DNA of 64,000 bases from Pseudomonas sp. HMWF032 (GCF_003060885.1 NZ_QAIG01000005.1:1301090-1365089); one strand, 5' to 3'. Shown: positions 40,904 to 50,354, counted from the stretch's first letter. The notes: generated by a model not told the origin, from the letters alone. Program-made: numbers and translations.

Positions 40904-42211
40904 ATGCTGACTTTCCTTGGCTTTGCCATGGTCATCACCTTTATGTACCTGATCATGAGCAAGCGCCTGTCGGCGCTGATTGCCCTGATCATCATCCCGA
41001 TTATTTTCGCCCTGCTCGGCGGCTTCGCCAGCCAGATCGGCCCGATGATGCTCGAAGGCATCGGCAAGCTCGCGCCGACCGGGGTGATGCTGATGTTCGC
41101 CATCCTCTATTTCGCCATCATGATCGACTCGGGGCTGTTCGATCCGCCCGTGCGCCTGATCCTCAAACTGGTCAAGGGTGATCCATTGAAGGTCGCCGTC
41201 GGCACCGTGGCCCTGGCGCTGATTGTCTCGCTCGACGGCGACGGTTCCACCACCTACATGATCTGCGTCGGTGCCATGCTGCCGCTGTACAGCCGCTTGA
41301 AGATGAGCCCGACCATCATGGCCGGCCTGATCATCATGGCCGGCGGTATCATGAACATGACACCATGGGGTGGGCCGACCGCCCGCGCCGCCAGCGCCCT
41401 GCATGTCGACCCCTCGGATGTGTTTGTGCCGATGATTCCGACCATGGTGATCGGGGCCATCGTGCTGTTTGCCGTCGCCTATTTCTATGGCCTGCGTGAG
41501 CGCAAGCGCCTGGGCATTCTGCAACTGCCGGACGAGCAAACCGGCCAGGATCAGATCAGCGTTTCACAGTACCCAGAGGCTCGCCGTCCCAAGCTGACCC
41601 TGATCAACGCTGCCCTCACCGCGGTGCTCATGACGACGCTGATTGCCGGCCTGCTGCCGATGCCGGTACTGTTTATGATCGCGTTCAGCATCGCCATGAT
41701 CATCAACTACCCCTGCCTGCAGCAGCAGAAAGAGCGCATCGCCACCCACGCCGGCAACGTTCTGGCAGTGGTCGGATTGATCTTCGCCGCGGGGATCTTC
41801 ACCGGCATTCTGTCCGGCACGGGCATGGTCGACGCCATGTCCAAGAGCCTGCTGGCAGTCATCCCTGAAGCCCTCGGCCCGCATCTGGCAGTGATCACGG
41901 CACTGGTGAGCATGCCGTTCACCTTCTTTATGTCCAACGATGCGTTCTACTACGGCATCCTGCCGGTGCTCAACGAAGCCGCCGCCACCTACGGCATCAG
42001 CCCAGTGGAAATGGCCCGCGCTTCGATTGTCGGCCAACCGGTACACCTGCTCAGCCCGCTGGTGCCTTCGACCTATTTGCTGATCGGTCTGGCAAAGATC
42101 GAATTCGGCGACCTGCAGCGCTTCACCCTGAAATGGGCGGTGCTGATCTGCCTGGCCATCATGTTGGCGGCACTGCTGTTGGGCGTGTTCCCACTATTTG
42201 CCAGCCTCTGA
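40904..42211 (+). CDS. CitMHS-family citrate transporter
   Basis: This 435-residue protein has about 12 hydrophobic helices and the CitMHS signatures SLDGDGSTTYMICVGAMLPLY and MTPWGGPTARAASALHVDP. Known relatives import citrate complexed with a divalent cation (Mg or Ca) in symport with protons. The metal preference cannot be read from sequence. The ribosome site GGAG stands 8 bp before ATG 40904. A Crc-type motif upstream fits carbon catabolite control. The roxSR genes follow on the opposite strand. Confidence 0.92.
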   Translation: MLTFLGFAMVITFMYLIMSKRLSALIALIIIPIIFALLGGFASQIGPMMLEGIGKLAPTGVMLMFAILYFAIMIDSGLFDPPVRLILKLVKGDPLKVAVGTVALALIVSLDGDGSTTYMICVGAMLPLYSRLKMSPTIMAGLIIMAGGIMNMTPWGGPTARAASALHVDPSDVFVPMIPTMVIGAIVLFAVAYFYGLRERKRLGILQLPDEQTGQDQISVSQYPEARRPKLTLINAALTAVLMTTLIAGLLPMPVLFMIAFSIAMIINYPCLQQQKERIATHAGNVLAVVGLIFAAGIFTGILSGTGMVDAMSKSLLAVIPEALGPHLAVITALVSMPFTFFMSNDAFYYGILPVLNEAAATYGISPVEMARASIVGQPVHLLSPLVPSTYLLIGLAKIEFGDLQRFTLKWAVLICLAIMLAALLLGVFPLFASL

Positions 42212-42230
42212 CGACTGGGAGTCCGGAGAG

Positions 42231-42348
42231 TGGGTTAGCGGCGCTAAACACCGATCCAGCAGCGGCAGATAGACGTGGTGCACCGGTGGCGGGTTACGCC
42301 GCCCCGTCATGGCGAATGGATCGACAAGCGCGGCTGGCGGCTAACCCA
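42231..42348. repeat. Intergenic palindromic repeat with TGGGTTAGC termini
   Basis: Terminal arms TGGGTTAGC (42231-42239) and GCTAACCCA (42340-42348) bracket an internal GGCGGGTTACGCCGCC. Similar TGGGTTA/TAACCCA elements are, from memory, scattered between genes in many pseudomonads. The region downstream of the permease holds nothing else recognisable. Confidence 0.5.
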
Positions 42349-42398
42349 CCCTACGGGTGAGCAACCGCTAACTCAGACATAACCATTTAAAGAAGCCC

Positions 42399-42425
42399 GC
42401 GGCAGCGCTTTAGCCAGGCTGCCGC
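42399..42425 (-). terminator. Putative terminator after roxR
   Basis: Arms GCGGCAGC and GCTGCCGC with an 11-nt loop overlap the region just after the roxR stop and are followed on the minus strand by GGGCTTCTTT. Confidence 0.55.
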
Positions 42426-42435
42426 ATTACAGGGC

Positions 42436-42996
42436 TCAGCGGCGTACCGGGCGCTTCTGCAGCTTGCGCTGCAAGGTCCGTCGATGCATGCCCAAGGCGC
42501 GGGCAGTGGCGGAGATATTGCCTTCATGCTCGCTGAGCACGCGCTGGATGTGCTCCCACTGCAGGCGATCGACCGACATCGGGTTGTCCGGCACCAGGCT
42601 TTCCAGGTCGGCATGTTGAGTCAGCAACGCGGCCAGCACATCATCGGCATCGGCCGGTTTGCACAGGTAATTGCAGGCACCGCGCTTGATCGCTTCCACT
42701 GCCGTGGCAATGCTCGAATAACCGGTAAGGATCACCACGCGCATTTCAGCGTCCAGTTCAAGCAGCTTGGGCAGCAGCACCAGCCCGGAATCGCCCTCCA
42801 TCTTCAGGTCAACCACGGCGTAATCCGGCAGATCCTGCTCAGCCAGAGCCAGGCCTTCCTCTGCCGAACCGGCGGTAGACACACGCAGGCCACGACGACT
42901 CATGGCGCGCGCCATCACACGGGTAAACGTCGGATCATCATCAACCAGCAGCAGGTGAGGGTGTTCATCACCGTCGAACAGCACTTCATCGCTCAT
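42436..42996 (-). CDS. roxR: Redox response regulator RoxR (RegA/ActR family)
   Basis: RoxR is the response regulator of the RoxSR (RegBA/PrrBA-type) system that controls terminal oxidases and respiratory genes such as cioAB in pseudomonads. The 186-residue protein has a receiver domain with the acidic pocket at LLLVDDD (19-21), phosphoacceptor D63 (VVDLKMEG), and a Fis-type helix-turn-helix near the C-terminus (GNISATARALGMHRRTLQRK). There is no AAA+ domain. It lies 12 bp after roxS on the same strand. Confidence 0.93.
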   Translation of the reverse strand: MSDEVLFDGDEHPHLLLVDDDPTFTRVMARAMSRRGLRVSTAGSAEEGLALAEQDLPDYAVVDLKMEGDSGLVLLPKLLELDAEMRVVILTGYSSIATAVEAIKRGACNYLCKPADADDVLAALLTQHADLESLVPDNPMSVDRLQWEHIQRVLSEHEGNISATARALGMHRRTLQRKLQKRPVRR

Positions 42997-43008
42997 TCGG
43001 GTATTTCC

Positions 43009-44262
43009 TTAGGCTCGACCATAGGCACGCGGCAATTTCAGCTCGGTGAGCGTGCCACCTTCTTCGTGGTTATACAGTTTAACCGTACCGCCGGCACGAG
43101 TGACGCTGGCCTGACTGAGGAACAGACCCAGACCAAACCCCTTGCCCTTGGTGGTGAAAAATGGCCGCCCCAGTTGCTCGGCAATCGCCAGCGGCACACC
43201 GGCGCCAAAGTCACGAATGCTCAGGCGTAGCCACTGGTGGTCCCAGTCCAGACGAATATCCAGTTTGTCCGGGCAGGCGTCGGCCGCGTTGTTCAGCAGA
43301 TTGAGCAACGCCTGGGTCAAATCGGCCGGCGGCATCATCTTTGGGGGGGTACCACGCCCCAGACATTGATAGCGATAACTGGCTTCCGGGCGCATCAGGT
43401 GCCAGCGATTAAGCGTGGCTTCCAGCCACTCGACTGATGACAGCTCGATCACCGCCTGACGGCGATCCGCCTCGGCAGCGCGCACCAGTTGCTGCAGGGT
43501 TTCCTTGCACAGCTTGACCTGTTCCTGCAGCACCGCAAGATCCTCTTGAAGCGTCGGCTCCTGATGCTCGCGGCGCAATTCCTTGATCAGCACACTCATG
43601 GTCGCCAGCGGCGTACCCAACTCATGCGCAGCACCCGCCGCCTGAGTCGCCACGGCGAGCAACTGCTGGTCACGCAAGCCTTCTTCCCGACGCTCGGCAC
43701 GCAGCTCTTCCTGACGGCGCAGCTCTTCAGCCATCTTCGCCACGAAGAAGGTGATCAGCCCGGCAGCCAGGGCGAAGCTCAGCCACATGCCATAGATCAG
43801 CAGGCTCTCGCGTGGACCGGACGGCAGGTCCAGCGGGTGCGACCAGACCAGCAGAAAGGTGTAACCGCCCAGCGCCAGACCGGAGAGGGTGATGGTGTAG
43901 AGCCAGGGCAGGGTCGCCGCAGCGATGGTCAACGGCACCAGGTAATAGGAGACAAAGGGGTTGGTTGAGCCACCCGAGTAGTACAGCAGCAGGCTGTGGA
44001 TGATCAGATCGCAGCCCAGCTGTACCGCGTACTCCTGCTCGGTCACTGGCCATGGCCCACGCAGGCGCAGTGCAGTGAGCAGGCACAACACCAGGGAAAT
44101 GCCGAGGGTGACGCTCAGCTCCAGCCAGGGCAGCGGTAACGCGCCAGACTTGTACGCCAGCCCCACGGAGCCGGCTTGTGCAGCCAGCACCAGAATGCGG
44201 ATCAGGGTCAGTCGCCAGAGGTTTTGCCGGCTCGCCGACAGCAGCTGCACAGGTGCGAGCAT
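43009..44262 (-). CDS. roxS: Redox sensor histidine kinase RoxS (RegB/PrrB family)
   Basis: RoxS senses the state of the quinone pool/respiratory chain and phosphorylates RoxR. The 417 residues have about six N-terminal transmembrane helices (to about 175), the quinone-binding heptad GGSTNPF (97-103), the H-box H213 (GAAHELGTPLATMS) and an ATPase domain with the GKGFGLGLFLSQ G-box. C252 (QVKLCKETL) stands 39 residues after the histidine, matching the redox-active cysteine of RegB. It is divergent from the SIMPL gene. Confidence 0.93.
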   Translation of the reverse strand: MLAPVQLLSASRQNLWRLTLIRILVLAAQAGSVGLAYKSGALPLPWLELSVTLGISLVLCLLTALRLRGPWPVTEQEYAVQLGCDLIIHSLLLYYSGGSTNPFVSYYLVPLTIAAATLPWLYTITLSGLALGGYTFLLVWSHPLDLPSGPRESLLIYGMWLSFALAAGLITFFVAKMAEELRRQEELRAERREEGLRDQQLLAVATQAAGAAHELGTPLATMSVLIKELRREHQEPTLQEDLAVLQEQVKLCKETLQQLVRAAEADRRQAVIELSSVEWLEATLNRWHLMRPEASYRYQCLGRGTPPKMMPPADLTQALLNLLNNAADACPDKLDIRLDWDHQWLRLSIRDFGAGVPLAIAEQLGRPFFTTKGKGFGLGLFLSQASVTRAGGTVKLYNHEEGGTLTELKLPRAYGRA

Positions 44263-44466
44263 AGAGTCTCCAAGGTGCTCAGATTGCCCATCGGGTGGGC
44301 CGCAGGAGTATAACCAAGCCTCTGGGCGGCCAACTGCGGCAACGCGCCGCAGCGGCGAGCTTACTGAAAAAAGTGGAACCCGATTTAACCCGCCTAGTCA
44401 GATAGCTTCGTCTACCCCCTGGAAAGCTGCGCATACCCCGTGCGCTCACCCTCTGAAGGAATCATC

Positions 44467-45177
44467 ATGCTGTCACTGTCCCGCCTCACCACTGCCCTGC
44501 TACTAAGTGCTACCACCCTGCTGAGCGTATCCGCCGTGGCTGAAGACGCCCGCTATAACCAGGTCGCCCTGCGCGCTGAAGTCAGCCAGGAAATCGCCCA
44601 CGACCTGATGCACGTCACCCTCTACAGCGAAGCCCAGGACAGCGACCCAGCCGCTCTGGCCGCGCAGATCAGCCAGACCCTGAATGCCAGCATCGCCCAG
44701 GCGCGCAAGGTCAAAGGCGTCAGCGTCGCCTCCGGCAGCCGCAACAGCTATCCGGTGTACGACGAAAAGGGCCAGAAAATCACTGCCTGGCGCGAGCGCG
44801 CCGAGCTGCGCCTGGAAAGCGCCGACTTCAGCGCGCTGTCCAAGCTCACCGGGGAAATGCTGCACACCCTGAAAATGGGTGGAATGAACTTCAGCATCGC
44901 CAGTGACACCCGCAAGACCCACGAAGATGCCCTGCTCAAAGATGCCGTGGCCGCATTCAAGGCCCGCGCGCAACTGGCCACCGAAGCCCTCGGCGGCAGC
45001 GGTTACAAGCTGGTCAGCCTCAACCTCAACAGCGGCGGCTTTCAACCCCCGATGCTACGCATGGAAGCCATGAAGGGCGCCGCAATGATGGATGCAGCCC
45101 CGTCACCGGAAATCGAGGCAGGCTCCAGCCAGGTCAGCATCAATGCCGACGGGGTGATCGAAGTGCAGATGCGCTGA
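44467..45177 (+). CDS. SIMPL-domain (DUF541) periplasmic protein
   Basis: The 236-residue protein has a signal peptide (LLLSATTLLSVSAVA) and one SIMPL/DUF541 domain (about 25-235), recognisable from the repeating hydrophobic pattern and KLTGEMLHTLKMGGMNFSIASDT. Members such as BP26 and YggE are linked to oxidative stress and oligomeric channels, but the function is unsettled. The start is ATG 44467 after GAAGGAATC; the longer frame from 44440 adds nine unsupported residues. Its place next to roxS matches PAO1 as I recall. Confidence 0.87.
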   Translation: MLSLSRLTTALLLSATTLLSVSAVAEDARYNQVALRAEVSQEIAHDLMHVTLYSEAQDSDPAALAAQISQTLNASIAQARKVKGVSVASGSRNSYPVYDEKGQKITAWRERAELRLESADFSALSKLTGEMLHTLKMGGMNFSIASDTRKTHEDALLKDAVAAFKARAQLATEALGGSGYKLVSLNLNSGGFQPPMLRMEAMKGAAMMDAAPSPEIEAGSSQVSINADGVIEVQMR

Positions 45178-45207
45178 AAACTGCTACATCTTGCTACATA
45201 TGAAAGC

Positions 45208-45235
45208 AGCGCCGTTGTCCGACGATAGCGGCGCT
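45208..45235 (+). terminator. Hairpin after the SIMPL gene
   Basis: Arms AGCGCCG and CGGCGCT with a 14-nt loop lie 31 bp after the stop, followed by TTTGCC. A weak terminator. Confidence 0.5.
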
Positions 45236-45410
45236 TTGCCATGAATTAACCACCGATTTACAGAAATGCGACAGCAACATACAACGCTACCGCATTTCCA
45301 GCTCGCAACATGACATAGCCCTTGCCGGCGGCATAGGCTCTGCATAGTTTCACCCAAGGCCTCTACAAGGGGCCCCTCAGGATCACAACCACAATAACCA
45401 TGAGGTCACT

Positions 45411-47009
45411 ATGCGTAAGAACGCCGTCATCCAGGCTTTACTCGCCGCTGGGCTGATCGCCAGCACACCCCTTGCCAGCGCTGCCGGCAACCTGGTGTTC
45501 TGCTCAGAAGGCAGCCCCGCCGGGTTCGACCCGGGTCTGTACACCACCGGCACCGATTTCGATGCTGCTGCAGAAACCGTATTCAACCGTTTGAGCCAGT
45601 TCGAACGTGGCGGCACCAAAGTGATCCCCGGCCTTGCCGAGAAGTGGGACATCAGCGAAGACGGCCTGAGCTACACCTTTCACCTGCGCCCGAACGTAAA
45701 GTTCCATACCACCGAGTACTTCAAGCCGAGCCGCAGCTTCAACGCCGATGACGTGCTGTTCACCTTCCAGCGCATGCTCGATAAAGAGCATCCGTTCCGC
45801 AAAGCCTACCCCTCGGAATTTCCCTATTTCACCGACATGGGCATGGACGCGAATATCGCCAAGATCGAAAAACTCGACGACATGACCGTCAAGTTCAGCC
45901 TCAACGAAGTCGACGCCGCCTTTATCCAGAACCTGGCAATGAGCTTCGCCTCGATCCAGTCCGCCGAATACGCCGACAGCCTGCTCAAGGCCGGCAAGGC
46001 CGCCGAGATCAACCAGAAGCCCATCGGCACCGGCCCATTCGTGTTCAGCCGCTACCAGAAAGATGCGGTAATCCGCTTCAAGGGCAACAAGGAGTACTGG
46101 CAACCGGATGAGGTGAAGATCGACAACCTGATCTTCGCCATCAACACCGACGCCTCGGTGCGCATGCAGAAGCTCAAGGCCGGCGAATGCCAGGTCACCC
46201 TGTTCCCGCGCCCGGCGGATCTGGACGCGCTGAAAAAAGACCCGACCCTGGACATGCCCGAGCAGGCCGGGTTCAACGTCGGCTATATCGCCTACAACGT
46301 CACCCACCCGCCGTTCGACAAACTCGAAGTACGCCAGGCGCTGGACATGGCGGTGAACAAGCAGGGGATCATCGACGCGGTGTACCAGAGCGCCGGCCAA
46401 CTGGCGGTTAACGGCATGCCGCCGACCCAATGGTCGTATGACGAGGGCATCAAGGACCCCGCCTACAACCCGGAAAAAGCCAAGGAACTGCTCAAGGCTG
46501 CCGGCGTCAAGGAAGGCACCGAGATCACCCTGTGGGCCATGCCCGTGCAGCGCCCGTACAACCCCAACGCCAAGCTGATGGCTGAAATGCTGCAAAGCGA
46601 CTGGGCCAAGGTCGGCATCAAGGTCAAGATCGTCAGCTACGAATGGGGCGAATACCTCAAGCGCGCCAAGGCTGGCGAACACGACGCCATGCTCATCGGT
46701 TGGAGCGGCGACAACGGTGACCCGGACAACTGGCTGGGTACCCTGTACGGCTGCGACGCCGTGGACGGCAACAACTTCTCCAAGTGGTGCCATGCTGACT
46801 ACGACAAGCTGGTGAAAGCTGCCAAGCGGGTGACCGATACGGCAGAACGCACCGAGCTTTACAAGCAGGCTCAAGTGATTCTCAAGCGTGAAGTTCCGAT
46901 CACCCCGATCGCCCACTCCACGGTCTACCAGCCGATGAGCAAGAAGGTCGTGGACTTCAAGATCAGTCCGTTCGCGCTGAACTCGTTCTACGGCGTGGGC
47001 GTCAAGTAA
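45411..47009 (+). CDS. dppA: Dipeptide ABC transporter substrate-binding protein
   Basis: This periplasmic solute-binding protein of the peptide/nickel (SBP_bac_5) family delivers di- or tripeptides to DppBCDF. The 532 residues begin with a signal peptide (ALLAAGLIASTPLASA) and show the family motifs NLVFCSEGSPAGFDPGLY, RPNVKFHTTEYFKPSR and NVTHPPFDKLEVRQALDMAVNK. It is separated from the permease genes by 285 bp containing a strong hairpin. P. aeruginosa encodes several DppA paralogs, whereas only one lies in this window. Confidence 0.93.
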   Translation: MRKNAVIQALLAAGLIASTPLASAAGNLVFCSEGSPAGFDPGLYTTGTDFDAAAETVFNRLSQFERGGTKVIPGLAEKWDISEDGLSYTFHLRPNVKFHTTEYFKPSRSFNADDVLFTFQRMLDKEHPFRKAYPSEFPYFTDMGMDANIAKIEKLDDMTVKFSLNEVDAAFIQNLAMSFASIQSAEYADSLLKAGKAAEINQKPIGTGPFVFSRYQKDAVIRFKGNKEYWQPDEVKIDNLIFAINTDASVRMQKLKAGECQVTLFPRPADLDALKKDPTLDMPEQAGFNVGYIAYNVTHPPFDKLEVRQALDMAVNKQGIIDAVYQSAGQLAVNGMPPTQWSYDEGIKDPAYNPEKAKELLKAAGVKEGTEITLWAMPVQRPYNPNAKLMAEMLQSDWAKVGIKVKIVSYEWGEYLKRAKAGEHDAMLIGWSGDNGDPDNWLGTLYGCDAVDGNNFSKWCHADYDKLVKAAKRVTDTAERTELYKQAQVILKREVPITPIAHSTVYQPMSKKVVDFKISPFALNSFYGVGVK

Positions 47010-47064
47010 CAGCGGCTCTCGACCATGCTGGCGAGCGGCTTACCCCGCCACTCGTCAGCCGGAC

Positions 47065-47089
47065 AACGGCGGCCTACCCGGCCGCCGTT
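47065..47089 (+). terminator. Intercistronic hairpin between dppA and dppB
   Basis: Perfect 10-bp arms AACGGCGGCC and GGCCGCCGTT with a 5-nt loop lie 56 bp after dppA. Only T3 follows, so it may be a partial terminator or an mRNA-protecting stem. TATAAT at 47101-47106 just after it might serve dppBCDF, but lacks a -35. Confidence 0.6.
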
Positions 47090-47294
47090 TGCTGGCTCCG
47101 TATAATCCGAGGATTGCGCTGATGACTGGACCTATCTGGCCCGACCGAACCGCCAGGCGCCCTGTTGCCTGCCGCACCCTGCCTGCCACAGGCGCGCTCA
47201 ACCGGCACTTTACTGCCGAGCCACTCGTCGCACTACAACAGCGTCTGGCCATGCAGCCCGATGCACGCTCACCTTTTTTGGAGCACTGACCCGC

Positions 47295-48305
47295 ATGCTG
47301 TCCTTTATTGCCCGACGCCTGCTATTGCTGATCCCCACCTTTTTCGGCGTCACCCTGTTGACCTTCGCGCTGATCCGCATGATCCCCGGCGATCCGGTGG
47401 AAGTGATGATGGGCGAACGCCGCGTCGACCCGGAAATGCACGCCCAGGCCATGGAGCGCCTGGGGTTGAACAAACCGCTGTATGCCCAGTATTTCGACTA
47501 CATCGGCCAACTGGCCCAGGGCGACCTGGGGCAATCACTGCGCACCCGGGAAAGCGTGTGGAGCGAATTTCTCACCCTGTTTCCCGCCACCGTCGAACTG
47601 GCCCTGGCCGCCCTGCTGTTCGCCGGCACCCTGGGGTTAGTTGCCGGTGTGATTGCCGCCCTCAAACGCGGCTCGCTGTTCGACCATGGGGTGATGGGCA
47701 TCTCGCTGGCCGGTTATTCCATGCCAATTTTCTGGTGGGGCCTGCTGCTGATCATGTTCTTTTCGGTGTGGCTGGGCTGGACGCCGGTATCCGGGCGTAT
47801 CGACCTGCTCTACGACATCCCGCCAGTCACCGGTTTTATGCTGATCGACACCTTGCTCTCCGGTGAAGAGGGCGCCTTTGTCGACGCCCTGCGCCACCTG
47901 ATCCTGCCGGCCATCGTGCTCGGCACCATTCCGCTCGCCGTGATCGCGCGGATGACCCGCTCGGCGATGCTCGAAGTGCTGCGTGAAGACTATGTGCGCA
48001 CGGCCCGCGCCAAGGGCCTGTCGCCGGCTCGCGTGGTGTTCGTACATGGCCTGCGCAATGCCCTGATCCCGGTGCTCACGGTGTTCGGCCTGCAGGTCGG
48101 CGCGCTGCTGGCGGGCGCGGTGCTGACCGAAACCATCTTCTCCTGGCCGGGCATCGGCAAATGGCTGATCGAGTCGATCAGCGCGCGTGACTACCCGGTG
48201 GTGCAAAACGGCATTTTGCTGATCGCCTGCCTGGTGATCCTGGTCAACTTTGTGGTGGACATCCTTTATGGACTGGCTAATCCACGCATTCGCCATCAGC
48301 GCTAA
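47295..48305 (+). CDS. dppB: Dipeptide ABC transporter permease DppB
   Basis: DppB is one of the two membrane subunits of the peptide importer. The 336 residues contain an N-terminal helix (MLSFIARRLLLLIPTFFGV), five further helices and the EAA-type cytoplasmic motif VRTARAKGLSPARVVFVHGL. It is separated from dppC by a 152-bp gap occupied mostly by an ERIC-like palindrome. Confidence 0.94.
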   Translation: MLSFIARRLLLLIPTFFGVTLLTFALIRMIPGDPVEVMMGERRVDPEMHAQAMERLGLNKPLYAQYFDYIGQLAQGDLGQSLRTRESVWSEFLTLFPATVELALAALLFAGTLGLVAGVIAALKRGSLFDHGVMGISLAGYSMPIFWWGLLLIMFFSVWLGWTPVSGRIDLLYDIPPVTGFMLIDTLLSGEEGAFVDALRHLILPAIVLGTIPLAVIARMTRSAMLEVLREDYVRTARAKGLSPARVVFVHGLRNALIPVLTVFGLQVGALLAGAVLTETIFSWPGIGKWLIESISARDYPVVQNGILLIACLVILVNFVVDILYGLANPRIRHQR

Positions 48306-48444
48306 GAACCTGCCCATGGCCTGCTGCGCGTCGGCGATACCGCGTCAAAACAAGCTTCGGAATGCTCATGTGCAACAGCACACTCCGCTTCCTCAGCTGC
48401 TTTTTCCTTGTCTCGCGCTAGCTCGCGAGGCCATGCACAGGTTC
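48306..48444. repeat. ERIC-like 139-bp imperfect palindrome
   Basis: The ends GAACCTGCCCATGGCCT (48306-48322) and AGGCCATGCACAGGTTC (48428-48444) are inverted copies matching at 15 of 17 positions. Inside are CTCGCG/CGCGAG (48412-48429), a central GTGC-AACA-GCAC loop stem and A-rich/T-rich complementary stretches, so the whole unit can fold on itself. It starts on the base after the dppB stop. Size, intergenic position and palindromy resemble enterobacterial ERIC elements, and similar sequences are familiar to me from other pseudomonads, unverified here. Confidence 0.65.
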
Positions 48445-48457
48445 TACGGAGCCCACT

Positions 48458-49369
48458 ATGACAACTGAAACCCTAAGCACCAGTCTTGACCAATCGCTGC
48501 TCTACCCTTCACCGCTCAAAGAGTTCTGGCAGGCCTTTGCCCACAACAAGGGCGCGGTCGCCGGGCTGGCATTTATGATCCTGCTGGTGATCTGCGCACT
48601 GTTTGCGCCCTGGATCGCCCCGCATGACCCCAGCGAGCAATACCGCGACTTTCTACTCACTCCGCCGGCTTGGCTGGAAGGTGGCCAGCTGCAATTTCTG
48701 CTCGGCACCGATGAAGTGGGCCGCGACCTGCTGTCGCGGTTAATCCATGGTGCACGACTGTCGCTGCTGATCGGACTGGCCTCGGTGCTGATGTCGCTGA
48801 TCCCCGGCATCCTCCTTGGGCTGGTTGCCGGTTTCTTTCCGCGCCTGCTCGGCCCGTCGATCATGCGCCTGATGGACATCATGCTGGCCCTGCCCTCGCT
48901 GCTGCTGGCAGTGGCCATCGTCGCCATCCTCGGCCCAGGGTTGATCAACACCATCTTTGCCATCGCCATCGTCTCGCTGCCGTCTTACGTGCGCCTGACC
49001 CGCGCCGCCGTGATGGGCGAGCTGAACCGTGACTACGTCACTGCCGCACGCCTGGCCGGTGCCAGCCTGCCGCGGCTGATGTTTATCACCGTGCTGCCCA
49101 ACTGCATGGCGCCACTGATCGTGCAAGCCACCCTGAGCTTTTCCTCGGCGATTCTCGACGCCGCCGCCCTGGGCTTTCTCGGCCTCGGCGTACAACCGCC
49201 AACGCCGGAGTGGGGCACCATGCTGGCCTCGGCGCGCGACTATATCGAACGCGCCTGGTGGGTGGTCAGCCTGCCGGGCCTGACCATTCTGCTCAGCGTG
49301 CTGGCAATCAATCTGATGGGCGACGGGCTGCGCGATGCACTCGACCCGAAACTCAAGAATGCGCAGTGA
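48458..49369 (+). CDS. dppC: Dipeptide ABC transporter permease DppC
   Basis: DppC is the second membrane subunit of the peptide importer. The 303 residues have the cytoplasmic N-terminus and OppC_N helix ([29 protein letters not shown]), five more helices and the EAA loop [25 protein letters not shown] about eight bases before the ATG supports the start despite the preceding palindrome. dppD starts 10 bp after its stop. Confidence 0.94.
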   Translation: MTTETLSTSLDQSLLYPSPLKEFWQAFAHNKGAVAGLAFMILLVICALFAPWIAPHDPSEQYRDFLLTPPAWLEGGQLQFLLGTDEVGRDLLSRLIHGARLSLLIGLASVLMSLIPGILLGLVAGFFPRLLGPSIMRLMDIMLALPSLLLAVAIVAILGPGLINTIFAIAIVSLPSYVRLTRAAVMGELNRDYVTAARLAGASLPRLMFITVLPNCMAPLIVQATLSFSSAILDAAALGFLGLGVQPPTPEWGTMLASARDYIERAWWVVSLPGLTILLSVLAINLMGDGLRDALDPKLKNAQ

Positions 49370-49379
49370 GGAACCCTGC

Positions 49380-50354
49380 ATGAGCCTGCTGGATATCAAA
49401 AACCTCAGCGTGCGCTTCGGCGACGCCACGGCCATCCCGGTGGTCGACGGCCTCGACCTGTGTGTGGAGAAGGGCGAAGTACTGGCGATTGTCGGCGAAT
49501 CCGGCTCCGGCAAATCAGTGACCATGATGGCGCTGATGGGCCTGATCGACGCACCCGGCATCGTCACCGCCGACAGCCTGCAGTTCGACGGCACCGACAT
49601 GCTGCGCCTCAAGGGCCGCCAGCGCCGGCATATCGTCGGCAAGGACCTGTCGATGGTCTTTCAGGACCCGATGACCGCACTCAACCCCAGTTTTACCGTG
49701 GGTTTCCAGATTGAAGAAGTGCTGCGCCAGCACCTCGGTCTCAAGGGCCAGGGCGCCCGTACGCGCGCCCTGCAACTGCTGGAACGGGTGGAAATCCCCG
49801 CCGCCGCCAGCCGCCTGAATGCCTATCCGCACCAGCTGTCAGGCGGCATGAGCCAGCGGGTGGCGATTGCCATGGCGATTGCCGCCGAACCGAAACTGCT
49901 GATCGCCGACGAACCGACCACGGCGTTGGATGTGACCATTCAGGCGCAGATCATGGACCTGCTGGTAAGCCTGCAGCGCGAGCAGAACATGGGCCTGGTG
50001 CTGATCACCCATGACCTGGCCGTGGTCGCCGAAACCGCGCAACGGGTCTGCGTGATGTATGCCGGGCAAGCGGTAGAGATCGGCAGCGTGCCGCAGCTGT
50101 TCAACGCGCCCAGCCACCCCTACACCGAGGCGCTGCTCAAGGCGATTCCCGAACACAGCCAGGGCCAGCGCCGCCTGACCACCCTGCCCGGCATTGTTCC
50201 GGGCCGCTATGACCGGCCACTGGGCTGCCTGCTTTCACCACGCTGCCCCTACGCCCAGGCGCATTGTCGTGAACAACGGCCGAGCCTGGATGCCCATGAA
50301 CGTGGCGCGGCGCGCTGCTTCTACCCGCTCAACCTGACTGCGGAGGTGGCCTGA
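49380..50354 (+). CDS. dppD: Dipeptide ABC transporter ATPase DppD
   Basis: DppD is one of the two nucleotide-binding subunits. The 324 residues include Walker A GESGSGKS (39-46), signature [16 protein letters not shown], Walker [13 protein letters not shown], and the oligopeptide-transporter C-terminal extension with the iron-sulfur-type cysteine motif ([14 protein letters not shown]). The start is ATG 49380; an in-frame start at 49335 only overlaps dppC. It overlaps dppF by one base. Confidence 0.95.
   Translation: MSLLDIKNLSVRFGDATAIPVVDGLDLCVEKGEVLAIVGESGSGKSVTMMALMGLIDAPGIVTADSLQFDGTDMLRLKGRQRRHIVGKDLSMVFQDPMTALNPSFTVGFQIEEVLRQHLGLKGQGARTRALQLLERVEIPAAASRLNAYPHQLSGGMSQRVAIAMAIAAEPKLLIADEPTTALDVTIQAQIMDLLVSLQREQNMGLVLITHDLAVVAETAQRVCVMYAGQAVEIGSVPQLFNAPSHPYTEALLKAIPEHSQGQRRLTTLPGIVPGRYDRPLGCLLSPRCPYAQAHCREQRPSLDAHERGAARCFYPLNLTAEVA

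Noticed and set aside
45504..46916. 470-codon minus-strand frame inside dppA
   Set aside because: Antisense shadow of a clear substrate-binding protein gene.
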